DNA of 33,621 nt from JACQID01 sp035289125 (GTDB lineage: Archaea; Aenigmatarchaeota; Aenigmatarchaeia; GW2011-AR5), in the NCBI GenBank assembly GCA_035289125.1, contig DATDXW010000026.1, forward strand, positions 1 to 33,621. The letters run 5' to 3'. This document shows, one piece after another, positions 22,539 to 30,479 of the stretch. Position 1 is the stretch's first letter. Each line of letters begins with the position of its first letter. The notes beneath the pieces were generated by a model. It saw nothing but the letters and a program-made list of their open reading frames with translations. It did not search any database and was not told where the DNA came from. The translations under genes were made by a program, and so were the position numbers.

Positions 22539-22634
22539 AATTGCTTCAGCTTCAGATGAGCGAGTTGTAAAAGATGCTGCAAAGATTTCGTGAAATCTAT
22601 ATAAATATTCATTGGGCATATAATTCTGGAGAAA

Positions 22635-22907
22635 ATGCTGCACAAAATCAATGACCCTGAATTTATCGCACTAGTGGAGAAAGGAGTTCCTCTCGAAACA
22701 TTACAAAGGAGGCTCTGGCCACTCCTTGATAAACATGGCGACTGGGATGAGCATACCAAAGAATTTACAGAAGCTGAGTTAAATGAGCTGGACACAAAAT
22801 CCATATCTTCTGAAACAGGGTTTTGGGGAAATCCGAACTGTTATTGGAGGTCGTACATACTGATTGGCGAACAGTTGAAAGATGTGGAACGACACACGAC
22901 GCGATAG
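22635..22907 (+). pseudogene. Hypothetical gene, 5' part (frame broken)
   Basis: An AT-rich 90-codon frame with a good promoter (TATATAAATA at 22598-22607) and GGAG just before the ATG. The sequence (MLHKINDPEFIALVEKGVPL ... FWGNPNCYWRSYILIGEQL) is unknown to me. It ends at TAG within the start of a second frame, shifted by -1, that continues with similar composition and has no proper start codon. The segment YWRSYILIGEQ resembles RWRAYVYGGEQ in the second frame, suggesting an internal repeat. I read both as one gene broken by a frameshift, or a sequencing error; two overlapping genes are less likely. Confidence 0.55.
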
Positions 22908-23398
22908 GAAACGCACTGAACCAATTATTGGCAGGTAACTATGAACTTCATCCTGATTACGAATTCGTGACGCCCGCTACGAGAGAAAAGATTTTATTTA
23001 CAGACGGGCATCTTAGATGGAGAGCATACGTCTATGGCGGCGAGCAAGGATGTCCGTGGGGATGCGAAACGTATCCTAACGATATGGGCGCTATAATAAA
23101 AAGAGGACACGACGACGAACGGATAGAAGCGTGCGTATTAGATACGGGAGCCATAGATGCAACAACTTATAGCTGGATAGACACTGTAATTCGCCCTACA
23201 TATCCGCAAATAGCGCGACAAATGAAAAGAATTAAGCGCAACTATTCTAAACGAGATAAAACCCGAAGCAGACCCTATGCTTTAATCACGAGAGTTCTCC
23301 CGCATCTTATACAGGAACATTATTTTTTCGAAGGGAGAAAATCGAAGTACAGAGCCGACCCGACGCTCATAATCAGCGCATTGAATCTGGCCCGGTGA
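22823..23398 (+). pseudogene. Hypothetical gene, 3' part (frame broken)
   Basis: The 3' half of the gene above. The open frame begins at a TTG in the overlap, but the meaningful protein probably starts near residue 25 (HDAIGNALNQLLAGNYELHP). It continues with LRWRAYVYGGEQGCPWGCET, VLDTGAIDATTYSWIDTVIR, a basic patch KRIKRNYSKRDKTRSR, and a last helix. Two cysteines in CPWGCE may bind metal. AT-rich codons set it apart from the glycan genes, so it was probably acquired. No function is recognised. Confidence 0.5.
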
Positions 23399-23429
23399 TA
23401 ATTAATAAAGACTTTTTGGGCAAAGCCAC

Positions 23430-23858
23430 CTAACTCTTTTGTTTATATTCTTTTTTCAACTTCTTTTGCGCCCAAAGCGCGTATCCTAACGCAAGTATTA
23501 TCATCGGTATTGCCGCATATCTAAAATCGGGTATGAGCCTAAAACCCAAAAAGTCGACGGAAATGAGCCATATATCAAAAACAGCATACGCTATAACCAA
23601 GGCTGTTAAAACAAGCTCTTCAGAATTTGGCGTTTTATCGGTTTTTTCAACCATCCAACTCAACGCCTTTACTGCTAAATAGAGAAGCAATAGAACGAAA
23701 GGGACTAAGAAAGGCACATTTTTTATTCCAATAACATCAACTATTGGCACCCATAAGGGGTTTCCCTCTATACCTCTGATAACGTCTAAAAACGAATCGA
23801 AGAACACGAGAAGCGCCAAAGCAACCCATCCGCTCCTTTTTGAGAGAATTGGTTTCAT
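23430..23858 (-). CDS. Small integral membrane protein
   Basis: A 142-residue protein with four hydrophobic segments: about residues 10-28 (WVALALLVFFDSFLDVI), 48-68 (PFLVPFVLLLLYLAVKALSW), 80-100 (LVLTALVIAYAVFDIWLISV) and 112-130 (AAIPMIILALGYALW), then a lysine-rich tail, presumably cytoplasmic. I recognise no family. A GAGGT Shine-Dalgarno-like sequence 5-6 nt before the ATG at 23858 favours this start over the TTG at 23888. It lies 48 nt downstream of the larger membrane protein's stop codon, in the same direction. Confidence 0.65.
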   Translation of the reverse strand: MKPILSKRSGWVALALLVFFDSFLDVIRGIEGNPLWVPIVDVIGIKNVPFLVPFVLLLLYLAVKALSWMVEKTDKTPNSEELVLTALVIAYAVFDIWLISVDFLGFRLIPDFRYAAIPMIILALGYALWAQKKLKKEYKQKS

Positions 23859-23905
23859 TAGATACCTCTTTTTATTTTTAATAATCAACCACTATGTATA
23901 AAACA

Positions 23906-25348
23906 CTATTCCTTCCCATAAACCCGCGCCGCATCGTTGGCAAACAAGAGAGTGAATCCGTCCGGCACCGTCTCATTTGCAGTCAGAAGGTAAGAAATAT
24001 TATATTTCTCCGTTATCTCTCTCGCGCCGCCGTTATAGAAAGTGGCGTAGTCACGAAGAACGCCTGCGCTTTGGAGCGACCCACCGGTAACCGAGCGCTT
24101 CTCCGCATAGTAAGGCAGAGCCCTTCCAAGCTCAGGCGGCGCCAGAACGACGCCCTGCGTCAGCGCGCGCAACGCTCCCAGTGCCTCTATTTCGCCATTG
24201 TTGAAGTAATCAAACTCCTTCACGTGCACGTTCCCGTAGAAAAGCAGGAATGAAGGAAGTGAAAGAGCAACCGTAACCAAGAGAATAGTCTTTATCGGAA
24301 TCTTGCGCAACGAAGCGAACCGCACCATCCCCTCGCCCGCCAGCATCGCCAGCACGGGCCATGTCATGATAAGCAGCTTCGCCACGTCTATCTTTTTCAC
24401 GACCAACTGCGACAATACCGCCAGAAGCATCAGCCCTGTCCAGCATAGTAAGAACTTGCCTTCCCTGCTCTTCTCTGCATTGCGCGCAGCGTAAGCGGCA
24501 AATGTCAGCGCCAACCCGCCGTTTACGAACAGAGTAAAAACGAACTTGTCCGCGAACAGTATCGGCACCGCATAAAACTCTGAAACTCTCGCGAAGAATG
24601 TTGGTTGTGTTAGTATGTAATAAATCCACGGGCTCAAAAACAGGGAAGCCGGAAGAATCGTCGCCAGCGATTCTTTAAACCTCTTCGTGAAAAGCGAATA
24701 TATCGTAACCATACCCGCAAAGAGAATGCCTCCTATCGGATATACTAAGAACGTGGGGGCGAGCAGAGCCGTGGCGTGAATTGTTTTCTTACTAACAAAG
24801 AAATAGAATGCGAACCAGCCGGTGAACAATGAAAACGTCTGGTAAATGGCTTCACTGATCATCCACCCCCAGAACAGGTTTCCAAGCCCCGCATCGCTGA
24901 AGAGCCCCGTCGCTTTCAACGGAAAGTAAAGCAACCCGCCGATGCCCTGCGCAAAGAGCAGCAGCGGCATCGCAATGTGCCACGAATCCGGAATGAGCTT
25001 CTTCATGATGAGCATAATCACATAGAGGTAGCCGAAAGTGAACAGCGTGTTAAGCAGTATCATTATTATCAGCGGGTCTATGCCCGTCGCCAACCATAGG
25101 AATCCCAGCGGTACCATAGCAAAAGACGAACCGAGCGTCGCGTCCGCGAACACGGAAGCGTCCGGGTCGGGCCACGGGTTGCGCCCGTCCCAAAGCACTG
25201 ATTTCGCTGCCGCAAGGTATGTCAGGTCCATTGGCTTCATTGCCACGCTCCCCTCGGGCGCCGAAACGAAACCATAAAGATATTGAACGGGAACGAGCAA
25301 AAGTGCATATAGCGCTATCATCGCCACATATTTTCCATCGCCACCCAT
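23906..25348 (-). CDS. Polytopic membrane protein, probable GT-C type glycosyltransferase
   Basis: A 480-residue protein with roughly eleven membrane segments from residue 8 to about 370, followed by a soluble C-terminal part (EFDYFNNGEIEALGALRALT, then PYYAEKRSVTGG). The order resembles GT-C enzymes such as PMT-type or GT87 mannosyltransferases, which take sugars from polyprenyl-phosphate carriers outside the membrane. Acidic residues in the first outer loop (WDGRNPWPDPDASVFAD, about residues 53-69) could be the catalytic site. A shared TATA box (25369-25378) sets the start and is common to the divergent gene at 25399. A non-enzymatic membrane role cannot be ruled out. Confidence 0.7.
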   Translation of the reverse strand: MGGDGKYVAMIALYALLLVPVQYLYGFVSAPEGSVAMKPMDLTYLAAAKSVLWDGRNPWPDPDASVFADATLGSSFAMVPLGFLWLATGIDPLIIMILLNTLFTFGYLYVIMLIMKKLIPDSWHIAMPLLLFAQGIGGLLYFPLKATGLFSDAGLGNLFWGWMISEAIYQTFSLFTGWFAFYFFVSKKTIHATALLAPTFLVYPIGGILFAGMVTIYSLFTKRFKESLATILPASLFLSPWIYYILTQPTFFARVSEFYAVPILFADKFVFTLFVNGGLALTFAAYAARNAEKSREGKFLLCWTGLMLLAVLSQLVVKKIDVAKLLIMTWPVLAMLAGEGMVRFASLRKIPIKTILLVTVALSLPSFLLFYGNVHVKEFDYFNNGEIEALGALRALTQGVVLAPPELGRALPYYAEKRSVTGGSLQSAGVLRDYATFYNGGAREITEKYNISYLLTANETVPDGFTLLFANDAARVYGKE

Positions 25349-25368
25349 AATCCTTAAAATGCCCCTCC

Positions 25369-25379
25369 GTTTAAATATC
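25369..25379. promoter_or_regulatory. Bidirectional TATA box
   Basis: GTTTAAATATC is nearly self-complementary and lies about 20-30 nt from both divergent ATG codons (25348 on the minus strand, 25399 on the plus strand). Confidence 0.5.
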
Positions 25380-25398
25380 TGCTGGAAGCTCTGATATT

Positions 25399-26385
25399 AT
25401 GAGAATACTCGTATCCTACTCAAAGATACCCGCCTCGCTCGGCGACTACTGTGTGAACGCGCTGCGGCGACTGGGGCACGAAGTATTCACGCACGACTAT
25501 CTTGGCGCTGCGCATGCGTTCGGGTTAGCCGGTCATGCCGTCAATAAAGTCGTGCTGAAAGAGAGCCTGCCGAATTCACAGATTTTGGCAATGTCAAAGC
25601 GTCTTGAGCCTGATATAATATTGATAATGAAGGGCGAAGTCTTTGAGCCGCGCACGATAAGCGCGTTGAAAGAGCACGCAAAAGTCGTTAACTGGTGCAT
25701 GGACTCTCCTTTCCATGAAAAATACTCTTCGTTGAAAGTCCAAAAAAGCATTGGGCTCTACGACCGTTTCTTCACGCCCGTAAGCGACATGGAGCGGCGA
25801 CTCCAATCGTTCGGTTTCGACAACGCCCGCTTCCTGCCGTTCGCCTGCGACCCGACCGTTCATAAAAACGTGGCGTTAAGTGAAGAAGAAAAGAACGCTT
25901 TGGGCAGCGACGTCTGCTTCGTGGGAACGTATTATCCTGAACGCGAAATTTTATTGTCGGGCTTGGAGAAATTCGGATTGAAGATATGGGGCAATGAATG
26001 GCAGCGCTGCACGGACAAAAACGTCAAGAAGTGCGCCACGCTTCGCGCAGCTAATGGCACGGCAATGACGAAAGTCTTCAACGCCACGCGCATCGCAATC
26101 GGCACACACCAGGAACAAAGCATGGGAAGCCCGACCATGCGCGTCTTTGAAGCGCCGGCTTGCGGAACGTTCATGCTCACGGACTGGCGGGCGGATTTAC
26201 CCATGTTTTTCACGAGCAAGGAAATGGCTTCGTACAAGACGAAACGCGAACTTCTTGAGAAGACCGAATACTATCTCGCTCACGAAAAGGAGCGCAAAGC
26301 AATGGCAAAGCGCGCTCAAACCAAAGCGCGAAAGAAGCACACTTATGACATCCGGATGAAGCAGATGATTGAAGAGCTGGAATAA
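25399..26385 (+). CDS. CgeB-like glycosyltransferase
   Basis: A 328-residue protein of the CgeB/YkvP-type glycosyltransferase group. Characteristic parts are PDIILIMKGEVFEP near residue 75, VVNWCMDSPFHEKY near 96, a nucleotide-fold strand FLPFACDPTVH near 148, VCFVGTYYPEREILLSGLEK near 174, and the C-terminal donor motif SPTMRVFEAPACGTFMLTDW near 244. It ends with a helical segment rich in lysine and arginine. It probably decorates the surface glycan. The start is supported by the shared TATA box. The gene is intact and typical in length. Confidence 0.85.
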   Translation: MRILVSYSKIPASLGDYCVNALRRLGHEVFTHDYLGAAHAFGLAGHAVNKVVLKESLPNSQILAMSKRLEPDIILIMKGEVFEPRTISALKEHAKVVNWCMDSPFHEKYSSLKVQKSIGLYDRFFTPVSDMERRLQSFGFDNARFLPFACDPTVHKNVALSEEEKNALGSDVCFVGTYYPEREILLSGLEKFGLKIWGNEWQRCTDKNVKKCATLRAANGTAMTKVFNATRIAIGTHQEQSMGSPTMRVFEAPACGTFMLTDWRADLPMFFTSKEMASYKTKRELLEKTEYYLAHEKERKAMAKRAQTKARKKHTYDIRMKQMIEELE

Positions 26386-26392
26386 TCACTGG

Positions 26393-26767
26393 CTAATTAA
26401 TAAGTTCGTAACGTAATCCTTTGATTTTCATAAAATCCCTGTCCGAAGTGACGAGAGTTCCGCCATTCCGGATGCATATTGCCGCGATGAAAATATCCAC
26501 TACATTTATCAGGGAACCGGATTGCCGCAATTCCCGGAATGTTCTTGAGCTGATGACCGAGGATTGCGAATCGAACGCCAGCACGTCTGCATCATTGAAT
26601 AACTCCCCGATTTTCTGCATTTCATGGGGTTTCATGCCCACGAGTATTTCGTGCTGGGTGAAGCTCGTGGTTATGTAAGGCTGGTTCCCGACGATTTTTT
26701 GCACTTCGGTTCCGGGCTCCCTTCCCCTTATCACTTCAAGCAGCGCAGAAGTGTCAAGAATGAACAC
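26393..26767 (-). CDS. vapC: VapC-type PIN-domain toxin
   Basis: A 124-residue PIN ribonuclease. The acidic set is visible: Asp5 in FILDTSALLE, Glu in TQHEILVG near 40, Asp in INVVDIFIAAI near 91, and Asp in TSDRDF near 109. Such toxins cut tRNA or other RNA with Mg2+ and are held inactive by VapB. The start overlaps the antitoxin gene by 14 nt, so the two are translated together. Length is normal and no key residue is missing, so it looks functional. Confidence 0.9.
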   Translation of the reverse strand: MFILDTSALLEVIRGREPGTEVQKIVGNQPYITTSFTQHEILVGMKPHEMQKIGELFNDADVLAFDSQSSVISSRTFRELRQSGSLINVVDIFIAAICIRNGGTLVTSDRDFMKIKGLRYELIN

Positions 26768-26984
26768 GCCTTTTCGCGTCCTCCGATATTTTCTCCCTTA
26801 TCTCACGGAATTTCCTCCTGTCTTCTTTCGCGTCTTCAACGGGCAGAATCCCGAAAAATTTTCCGATATTGCCCCTGCCTGCGCTTATTTTGAGAATCGT
26901 CTGACTAAAACTCTCGTCCATCCCCTTCAGGCGCTTTAGCGCATTATACGCCTCTTCCGTCACTGTTATCGTCTTCACGACCAT
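26754..26984 (-). CDS. vapB: VapB-type antitoxin (DUF217-like)
   Basis: A 76-residue antitoxin. The N-terminal part (MVVKTITVTEEAYNALKRLK) is the DNA-binding segment of the archaeal DUF217/COG1753 VapB group, and the charged C-terminal helix (EDAKEDRRKFREIREKISED) would wrap the toxin. The TATA-like AGTTTAAATG at 27006-27015 and the repeat TGTTTACGTTTACA (26994-27007) lie directly upstream, consistent with autoregulation. It is followed by vapC with a 14-nt overlap. Confidence 0.85.
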   Translation of the reverse strand: MVVKTITVTEEAYNALKRLKGMDESFSQTILKISAGRGNIGKFFGILPVEDAKEDRRKFREIREKISEDAKRRVHS

Positions 26985-26993
26985 ACCAATATA

Positions 26994-27007
26994 TGTTTAC
27001 GTTTACA
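26994..27007. promoter_or_regulatory. Candidate VapB operator
   Basis: TGTTTAC-GTTTACA is both a direct repeat (GTTTAC twice) and an imperfect palindrome, between the TATA box and the vapB ATG. Confidence 0.45.
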
Positions 27008-27055
27008 TTTAAACTTATCTATTGGCTGCTCTTAGTCGCAGAAACCGACAAACTC

Positions 27056-28558
27056 CTATTTCGTCAACATCCTATCGTTGATAATCAGCGCGTCCAATCC
27101 AGAGCGTTCAAAGGTTTTTATCGCATCCTCTGGCGTGCAGACGATGGGCTCGCCGGCTAAGTTGAAAGAAGTGTTCATCACCACGGGAATGCGGAAGCTC
27201 TTTATTAAGTCATAGTAGCGTTGGTTCTGTTCGCGGTTCACGGTCTGCGGGCGCGTCGTGCCGTCTACGTGGACGACTGCGGGTATTTCTTCTACCCGCT
27301 TTGCGTGGTAGCCAATTATCATGTACGGCGCTTTCTCCGCGTTTTCCAAATAAAAGTGCGCCTTGTCCTCCAGCATTGAGGGGGCAAAAGGCCGCCACCA
27401 TTCGCGGTACTTCACCTTGCGGTTCACAATATCCTTCATCTCTTCCTTGCCTGGGTCTGCTAATATTGAACGGTTACCTAAAGCTCTCGGCCCCCACTCC
27501 ATCCTCCCCTGGAACCACCCGATGACTTTGCCTTTTTCCAGCAACTCCGCCGCTGTCTGGGGCGCGTCCACTTTTTCTCCGCCGTTGTATTCGTACTCCG
27601 GCCCGTAGTATATCGTGCCTATCTCGCCACGCTCCTTCTGATGTTCCATCGCCGTTCCCACGGCAAGCCCGCTGTCGCCGGGATTCGGGTAAGCGAAAAC
27701 ATTGTAACCGCGCTCGCGCAGAAGCATCGTTGCTTTTACGTTGAGTGCCACGCCGCCGGCTATGCATAAATTCTTCGTCCCGCACAGTTGCGCAGCCCTT
27801 TCCGCTATGCGTATAACCTCGTCCTCCAGAATCTTCTGCGCCGTGTATGCTAAGTCTTCTTTCCTGTATTTCTCTGCCAGTGTCTTCATCTTGTCCATCG
27901 CGCCGTAATAAGTGTCCCACCGCTCCTTCTTCCAAAGCTCGTTTAGTTCATCTATAAACTTGTTGCCATAAGGCGCCAGCCCCATTGTCTTCCATTCGCC
28001 GTCATTGAACTGGAAGCCTAAAGCGACCGTCAGCCCGCCATAAAAGAATCCGAGACTTCGCCGTATGTCTAAGTATTCAAGTAGCTTGATTTCCTTGCCT
28101 TCGCCAAGAAATATGCCACCGGACACCGCCCTGCCGTGGTCCGTTCCCACCCCGTCCATCACGACGATGGCGGCTTTGTTGAAAGAGGAAGAACCGAAGG
28201 CGCTACGCGCGTGCCCCATCTCATGCGGCACGAAGACCACGCTCTTGAATTTCTTCAAGTAAGGAGCGATGTTCCTTTTCAGAAGCGTCTCACCGAGATA
28301 AAGGGGATACCGGTGAACAGTGCCGTAAAAATTGCCCACGTTCTTCAGCGGATTCGGCCGATTCTCCGACAGCGTTACCGTCACGTCTTCCTCCTTCAAT
28401 CCACTCTTGTCAAGTATCCACCTTATCGCATTCACCGGCACCACTCCGTCGTGCTTTATCCGCGTGAACCGCTCTTCCGCTACGCCGTCTATCACCTTGC
28501 CGTCCTCGACAAGCGCAGCGCTACTGTCGTGGTGCATACTTATACCGAGCGTTATCAT
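27056..28558 (-). CDS. NodU/CmcH-family carbamoyltransferase
   Basis: A 500-residue O-carbamoyltransferase. The N-terminal ASKHA-type domain starts MITLGISMHHDSSAALVEDG and includes VPHEMGHARSAFGSS near residue 115 and VVMDGVGTDHG. Further on are CIAGGVALNVKA near 284 and the C-terminal domain hallmark GRMEWGPRALGNRSILADPG near 355, with WWRPFAPSML and HVDGTTRPQTV. It transfers a carbamoyl group from carbamoyl phosphate to a sugar hydroxyl, fitting glycan decoration. The frame opens 13 codons earlier, but that part is a hairpin repeat element (28556-28603); the true start is the ATG that closes the element. GAGGGG lies 5-10 nt before it. Confidence 0.92.
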   Translation of the reverse strand: MITLGISMHHDSSAALVEDGKVIDGVAEERFTRIKHDGVVPVNAIRWILDKSGLKEEDVTVTLSENRPNPLKNVGNFYGTVHRYPLYLGETLLKRNIAPYLKKFKSVVFVPHEMGHARSAFGSSSFNKAAIVVMDGVGTDHGRAVSGGIFLGEGKEIKLLEYLDIRRSLGFFYGGLTVALGFQFNDGEWKTMGLAPYGNKFIDELNELWKKERWDTYYGAMDKMKTLAEKYRKEDLAYTAQKILEDEVIRIAERAAQLCGTKNLCIAGGVALNVKATMLLRERGYNVFAYPNPGDSGLAVGTAMEHQKERGEIGTIYYGPEYEYNGGEKVDAPQTAAELLEKGKVIGWFQGRMEWGPRALGNRSILADPGKEEMKDIVNRKVKYREWWRPFAPSMLEDKAHFYLENAEKAPYMIIGYHAKRVEEIPAVVHVDGTTRPQTVNREQNQRYYDLIKSFRIPVVMNTSFNLAGEPIVCTPEDAIKTFERSGLDALIINDRMLTK

Positions 28559-28603
28559 AATACCCCTCGCTCGCTCTGCTCGCAAGTCGTATCCCATATT
28601 ATT
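28556..28603 (-). repeat. Hairpin element at the carbamoyltransferase start
   Basis: On the minus strand it reads AATAATATGGGATACGACTT and ends GCGAGGGGTATTATG. The stem is CTTGC/GCGAG. The final ATG is the start codon of the carbamoyltransferase gene. Confidence 0.75.
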
Positions 28604-28610
28604 TCTGCTT

Positions 28611-28644
28611 TCCTCGCGCTCTGCACGCCGTATCCTACATTATT
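28611..28644 (-). repeat. Hairpin element, degenerate copy
   Basis: On the minus strand it starts AATAATGTAGGATACGGC and continues GTGCAGAGCGCGAGGA. The left end is recognisable, while the right GGGGTATTATG is lost. It abuts the stop codon of the glycosyltransferase gene. Confidence 0.5.
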
Positions 28645-29771
28645 CATCTCGTTATCGCCTTGAACATTTTCTCCAGGCTTCGCCCGTAATTATCCCATGT
28701 GTATTTCGCTGCTCTTTTCCGCGCGTTCCTGCCCATTCTCTTCGTTTCAGACGGATTGTCCTTGAAATACTTTAGCGCGTTGGTTATCTGCTTCACGTTT
28801 CGCTCGTTGATTATGATGCCTTCTTTGCCGTCGCGAACCGGAAAGTAAGTCGCATGCGTCACTATGCACGGCAAGCCGCACGCCATCGCCGTGAGCTGCG
28901 CCAGCGTAGTCCCGCCCTCTTCCAGAGCCGGCAAAACGAAGACAGACGCGTTGTTGCACATTTTCTTCAAATCGTCGCTCCACTTCACCCAGCGGACTCC
29001 GGGTTCGTTGGCGAACGGCTTCATTATTTGCGTTACCGTCCCTTCAAGCGGCCCCAGTATCACTAGTTCACTGTCGCCCTTGTTCTTCCACGACGCCCAT
29101 GCAGACAGCAGGTATTGCGGCCCCTTGCGCAATCCCACTGTTCCTATAAATATCGCCCTGAACACATCGTCGCTCTTCGTGCCCGGCGTATATTTGTCCG
29201 TGTCCACGCCGAAAGGTGTTTCAAAAACGCAACTCTTATCCCATCCCTGGCGAACGAAGCTCTCCGCGGAAACGTCACATGACGCGGCGATATATTGAAC
29301 GTTCTTCAGCTCTTTTACGTAGCTTTCAACGGTTTTCGCCGAAAGCGGCGCATCGTTAATCTTATATTTGGCGAACTCTTCCGTGAGTATTTTATTCTGT
29401 TCAACCGGATGCAAAGATGCCCCGTGTGTCACCGTTTTTATTCCCAACGTTTTCGCCTTGGCGAACGACTTCATCCCGTGCCCTATCCAGCCGTGAAAAA
29501 TATTTGCGTCTTGTGGCATCGTCGCCGCGACGAACGAATCAAACATCCTGTTTCTCATCGAATAGTAAACGTCTATCGGGAAATACGGCGGTTTTGGCGG
29601 GAAAAAGAAACGCGCCAGTTTCCCCACATTCCCGCCTTTGTTCCAGTTCATTATATAAGCCTTGCGGAGAAAACCGCGCTTGTTCATTTCGTCTATGGCA
29701 TGGTAAGCTATGCCACCCACGCCGCCCCTCGGTATCTCCGAGCACACTGAATGGACGTATTTGATTTGCAT
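28644..29771 (-). CDS. GT4 family glycosyltransferase
   Basis: A 375-residue GT-B enzyme. N-terminal motifs include PRGGVGGIAYHAIDEMNKRG near residue 14 and FHGWIGHGMKSFAKAKTLGI near 91. The donor domain has FETPFGVDTDKYTPG near 182, AIFIGTVGLRKGPQYLLSAW near 205, VILGPLEGTV, and PALEEGGTTLAQLTAMACGLPCIVT with the E(x)7-like pattern near 278. It is intact. The TATA-like CCTTTAATATATT (about 29791-29803) precedes ATG 29771 by 20-30 nt. It runs towards the carbamoyltransferase gene, with two hairpin elements between them, and probably adds a sugar to the same surface glycan. Confidence 0.9.
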   Translation of the reverse strand: MQIKYVHSVCSEIPRGGVGGIAYHAIDEMNKRGFLRKAYIMNWNKGGNVGKLARFFFPPKPPYFPIDVYYSMRNRMFDSFVAATMPQDANIFHGWIGHGMKSFAKAKTLGIKTVTHGASLHPVEQNKILTEEFAKYKINDAPLSAKTVESYVKELKNVQYIAASCDVSAESFVRQGWDKSCVFETPFGVDTDKYTPGTKSDDVFRAIFIGTVGLRKGPQYLLSAWASWKNKGDSELVILGPLEGTVTQIMKPFANEPGVRWVKWSDDLKKMCNNASVFVLPALEEGGTTLAQLTAMACGLPCIVTHATYFPVRDGKEGIIINERNVKQITNALKYFKDNPSETKRMGRNARKRAAKYTWDNYGRSLEKMFKAITR

Positions 29772-29914
29772 CAGAACAACTTTTTCGTCAATATATTAAA
29801 GGGCGTTCGTTGGCGCATTGCGAAAGAAATTAAAGAACTCTTCGGCATAACTGAAATGAAACGCAAAACCGCCTTTTTATTCTTATTGTTATCTATTATT
29901 ATCTATTAGATAAA

Positions 29915-29989
29915 GATAGTATGGGATACGACGCGATGGGAACTGACATGCGAAGCGCGTCATACATCATCGAAAGATGCGGGCGTAGT
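29915..29989 (+). repeat. Hairpin element 1 of the right-hand cluster
   Basis: It begins GATAGTATGGGATACGAC and contains a long stem GACGCG...CGCGTC and a small hairpin CATC-GAAA-GATG before GCGGGCGTAG. The segment CGTCATACATCATCG resembles the interior of the element at 5823. Confidence 0.6.
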
Positions 29990-29993
29990 AAAG

Positions 29994-30041
29994 CATAATA
30001 TGGGATACGACTTGCGAATGAAATGAGCGAGAAGAGATAGT
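29994..30041 (+). repeat. Hairpin element 2
   Basis: Starts CATAATATGGGATACGAC; stem CTTGC/GCGAG around GAATGAAATGA. The right end GGGG is lost. Confidence 0.6.
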
Positions 30042-30082
30042 TAATAATATGGCACCGACTCGCGAAGCGAGGGGATATTATG
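30042..30082 (+). repeat. Hairpin element 3, at the RHH gene start
   Basis: TAATAATATGGCACCGA, then the perfect hairpin CTCGC-GAA-GCGAG, then GGGATATTATG whose ATG is the start codon of the next gene. Confidence 0.75.
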
Positions 30083-30298
30083 AAAGTAAAGAGTGCGCGA
30101 AAAATATCTTACCGGACGATATCTATGCCGGAAACCCTTTACCACGCACTTGAGCAAAAAATAGAGAAAACGGGATTTGCCAACGTTTCGCAGTTCGTGG
30201 CTTTCGTCATGCGCACACTCCTTTCAGACTCGTCTGAAAGCGACGCCGAAAAGAAAGTGAAAGTGCGGCTGAAGAGTTTAGGGTATTTGGCGGGTTAA
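30080..30298 (+). CDS. Small RHH-like protein with a sulfatase-type tail motif
   Basis: A 72-residue protein. Residues 10-50 (ISYRTISMPETLYHALEQKI, then GFANVSQFVAFVMRTLLSD) match the short ribbon-helix-helix pattern (strand, helix, NVSQFV turn, helix). The C-terminus VKVRLKSLGYLAG resembles the V.ERL..LGYL tail that closes many sulfatases and related alkaline-phosphatase-superfamily proteins, and two genes of that superfamily follow. It may regulate them or be a partner domain. Its ATG is the last part of a hairpin element with GAGGGG as a possible ribosome-binding site. Confidence 0.7.
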   Translation: MKVKSARKISYRTISMPETLYHALEQKIEKTGFANVSQFVAFVMRTLLSDSSESDAEKKVKVRLKSLGYLAG

Positions 30299-30307
30299 AA
30301 AGGCAAT

Positions 30308-30350
30308 AGATATGGGATACGATGCAACGAAGCGAGGAATAGTCAAGTAT
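30308..30350 (+). repeat. Hairpin element 4
   Basis: ATAGATATGGGATACGATGC followed by AACGAAGCGAGGAATAG; the stem is degenerate. Confidence 0.5.
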
Positions 30351-30396
30351 AATAATATGGGATACGATTCACGAATGAAATGAGTGAAGGGTATTG
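30351..30396 (+). repeat. Hairpin element 5
   Basis: AATAATATGGGATACGA, stem TTCAC/GTGAA, then GGGTATT that runs directly into element 6. Confidence 0.65.
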
Positions 30397-30423
30397 GCAT
30401 ACGACGCATTCGAAGAATGCGGG
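30391..30423 (+). repeat. Hairpin element 6
   Basis: GTATTGGCATACGAC, perfect stem GCATTC-GAA-GAATGC, then GGG. Confidence 0.7.
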
Positions 30424-30438
30424 ATGAGAGATAGAAGC

Positions 30439-30479
30439 CATAATATGGCATACGACGCATTCGAAGAATGCGGGGTATT
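30439..30479 (+). repeat. Hairpin element 7, most complete form
   Basis: CATAATATGGCATACGAC, stem GCATTC-GAA-GAATGC, then GGGGTATT. It is nearly identical to element 6 and shows both constant ends. Confidence 0.75.

Larger units (their letters stand above)
29772..30079. other. 307-nt intergenic region with hairpin elements
   Basis: Positions 29772-29914 are AT-rich and hold the promoter of the glycosyltransferase gene on the minus strand and a TTATCTATTA direct repeat (about 29889-29908). From 29915 onwards the space is filled by three hairpin elements. I see no gene. Confidence 0.6.

Noticed and set aside
22823..22880. The first 20 residues of the downstream broken frame
   Set aside because: It starts at TTG in the overlap, and the peptide is an out-of-frame reading of the upstream, better-looking frame.
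23859..23888. Longer start for the small membrane protein
   Set aside because: It needs a TTG start, while ATG 23858 has a clear GAGGT ribosome-binding site.
28559..28597. 13-codon N-terminal extension of the carbamoyltransferase
   Set aside because: It is the translated hairpin element; the enzyme family begins at the later Met.
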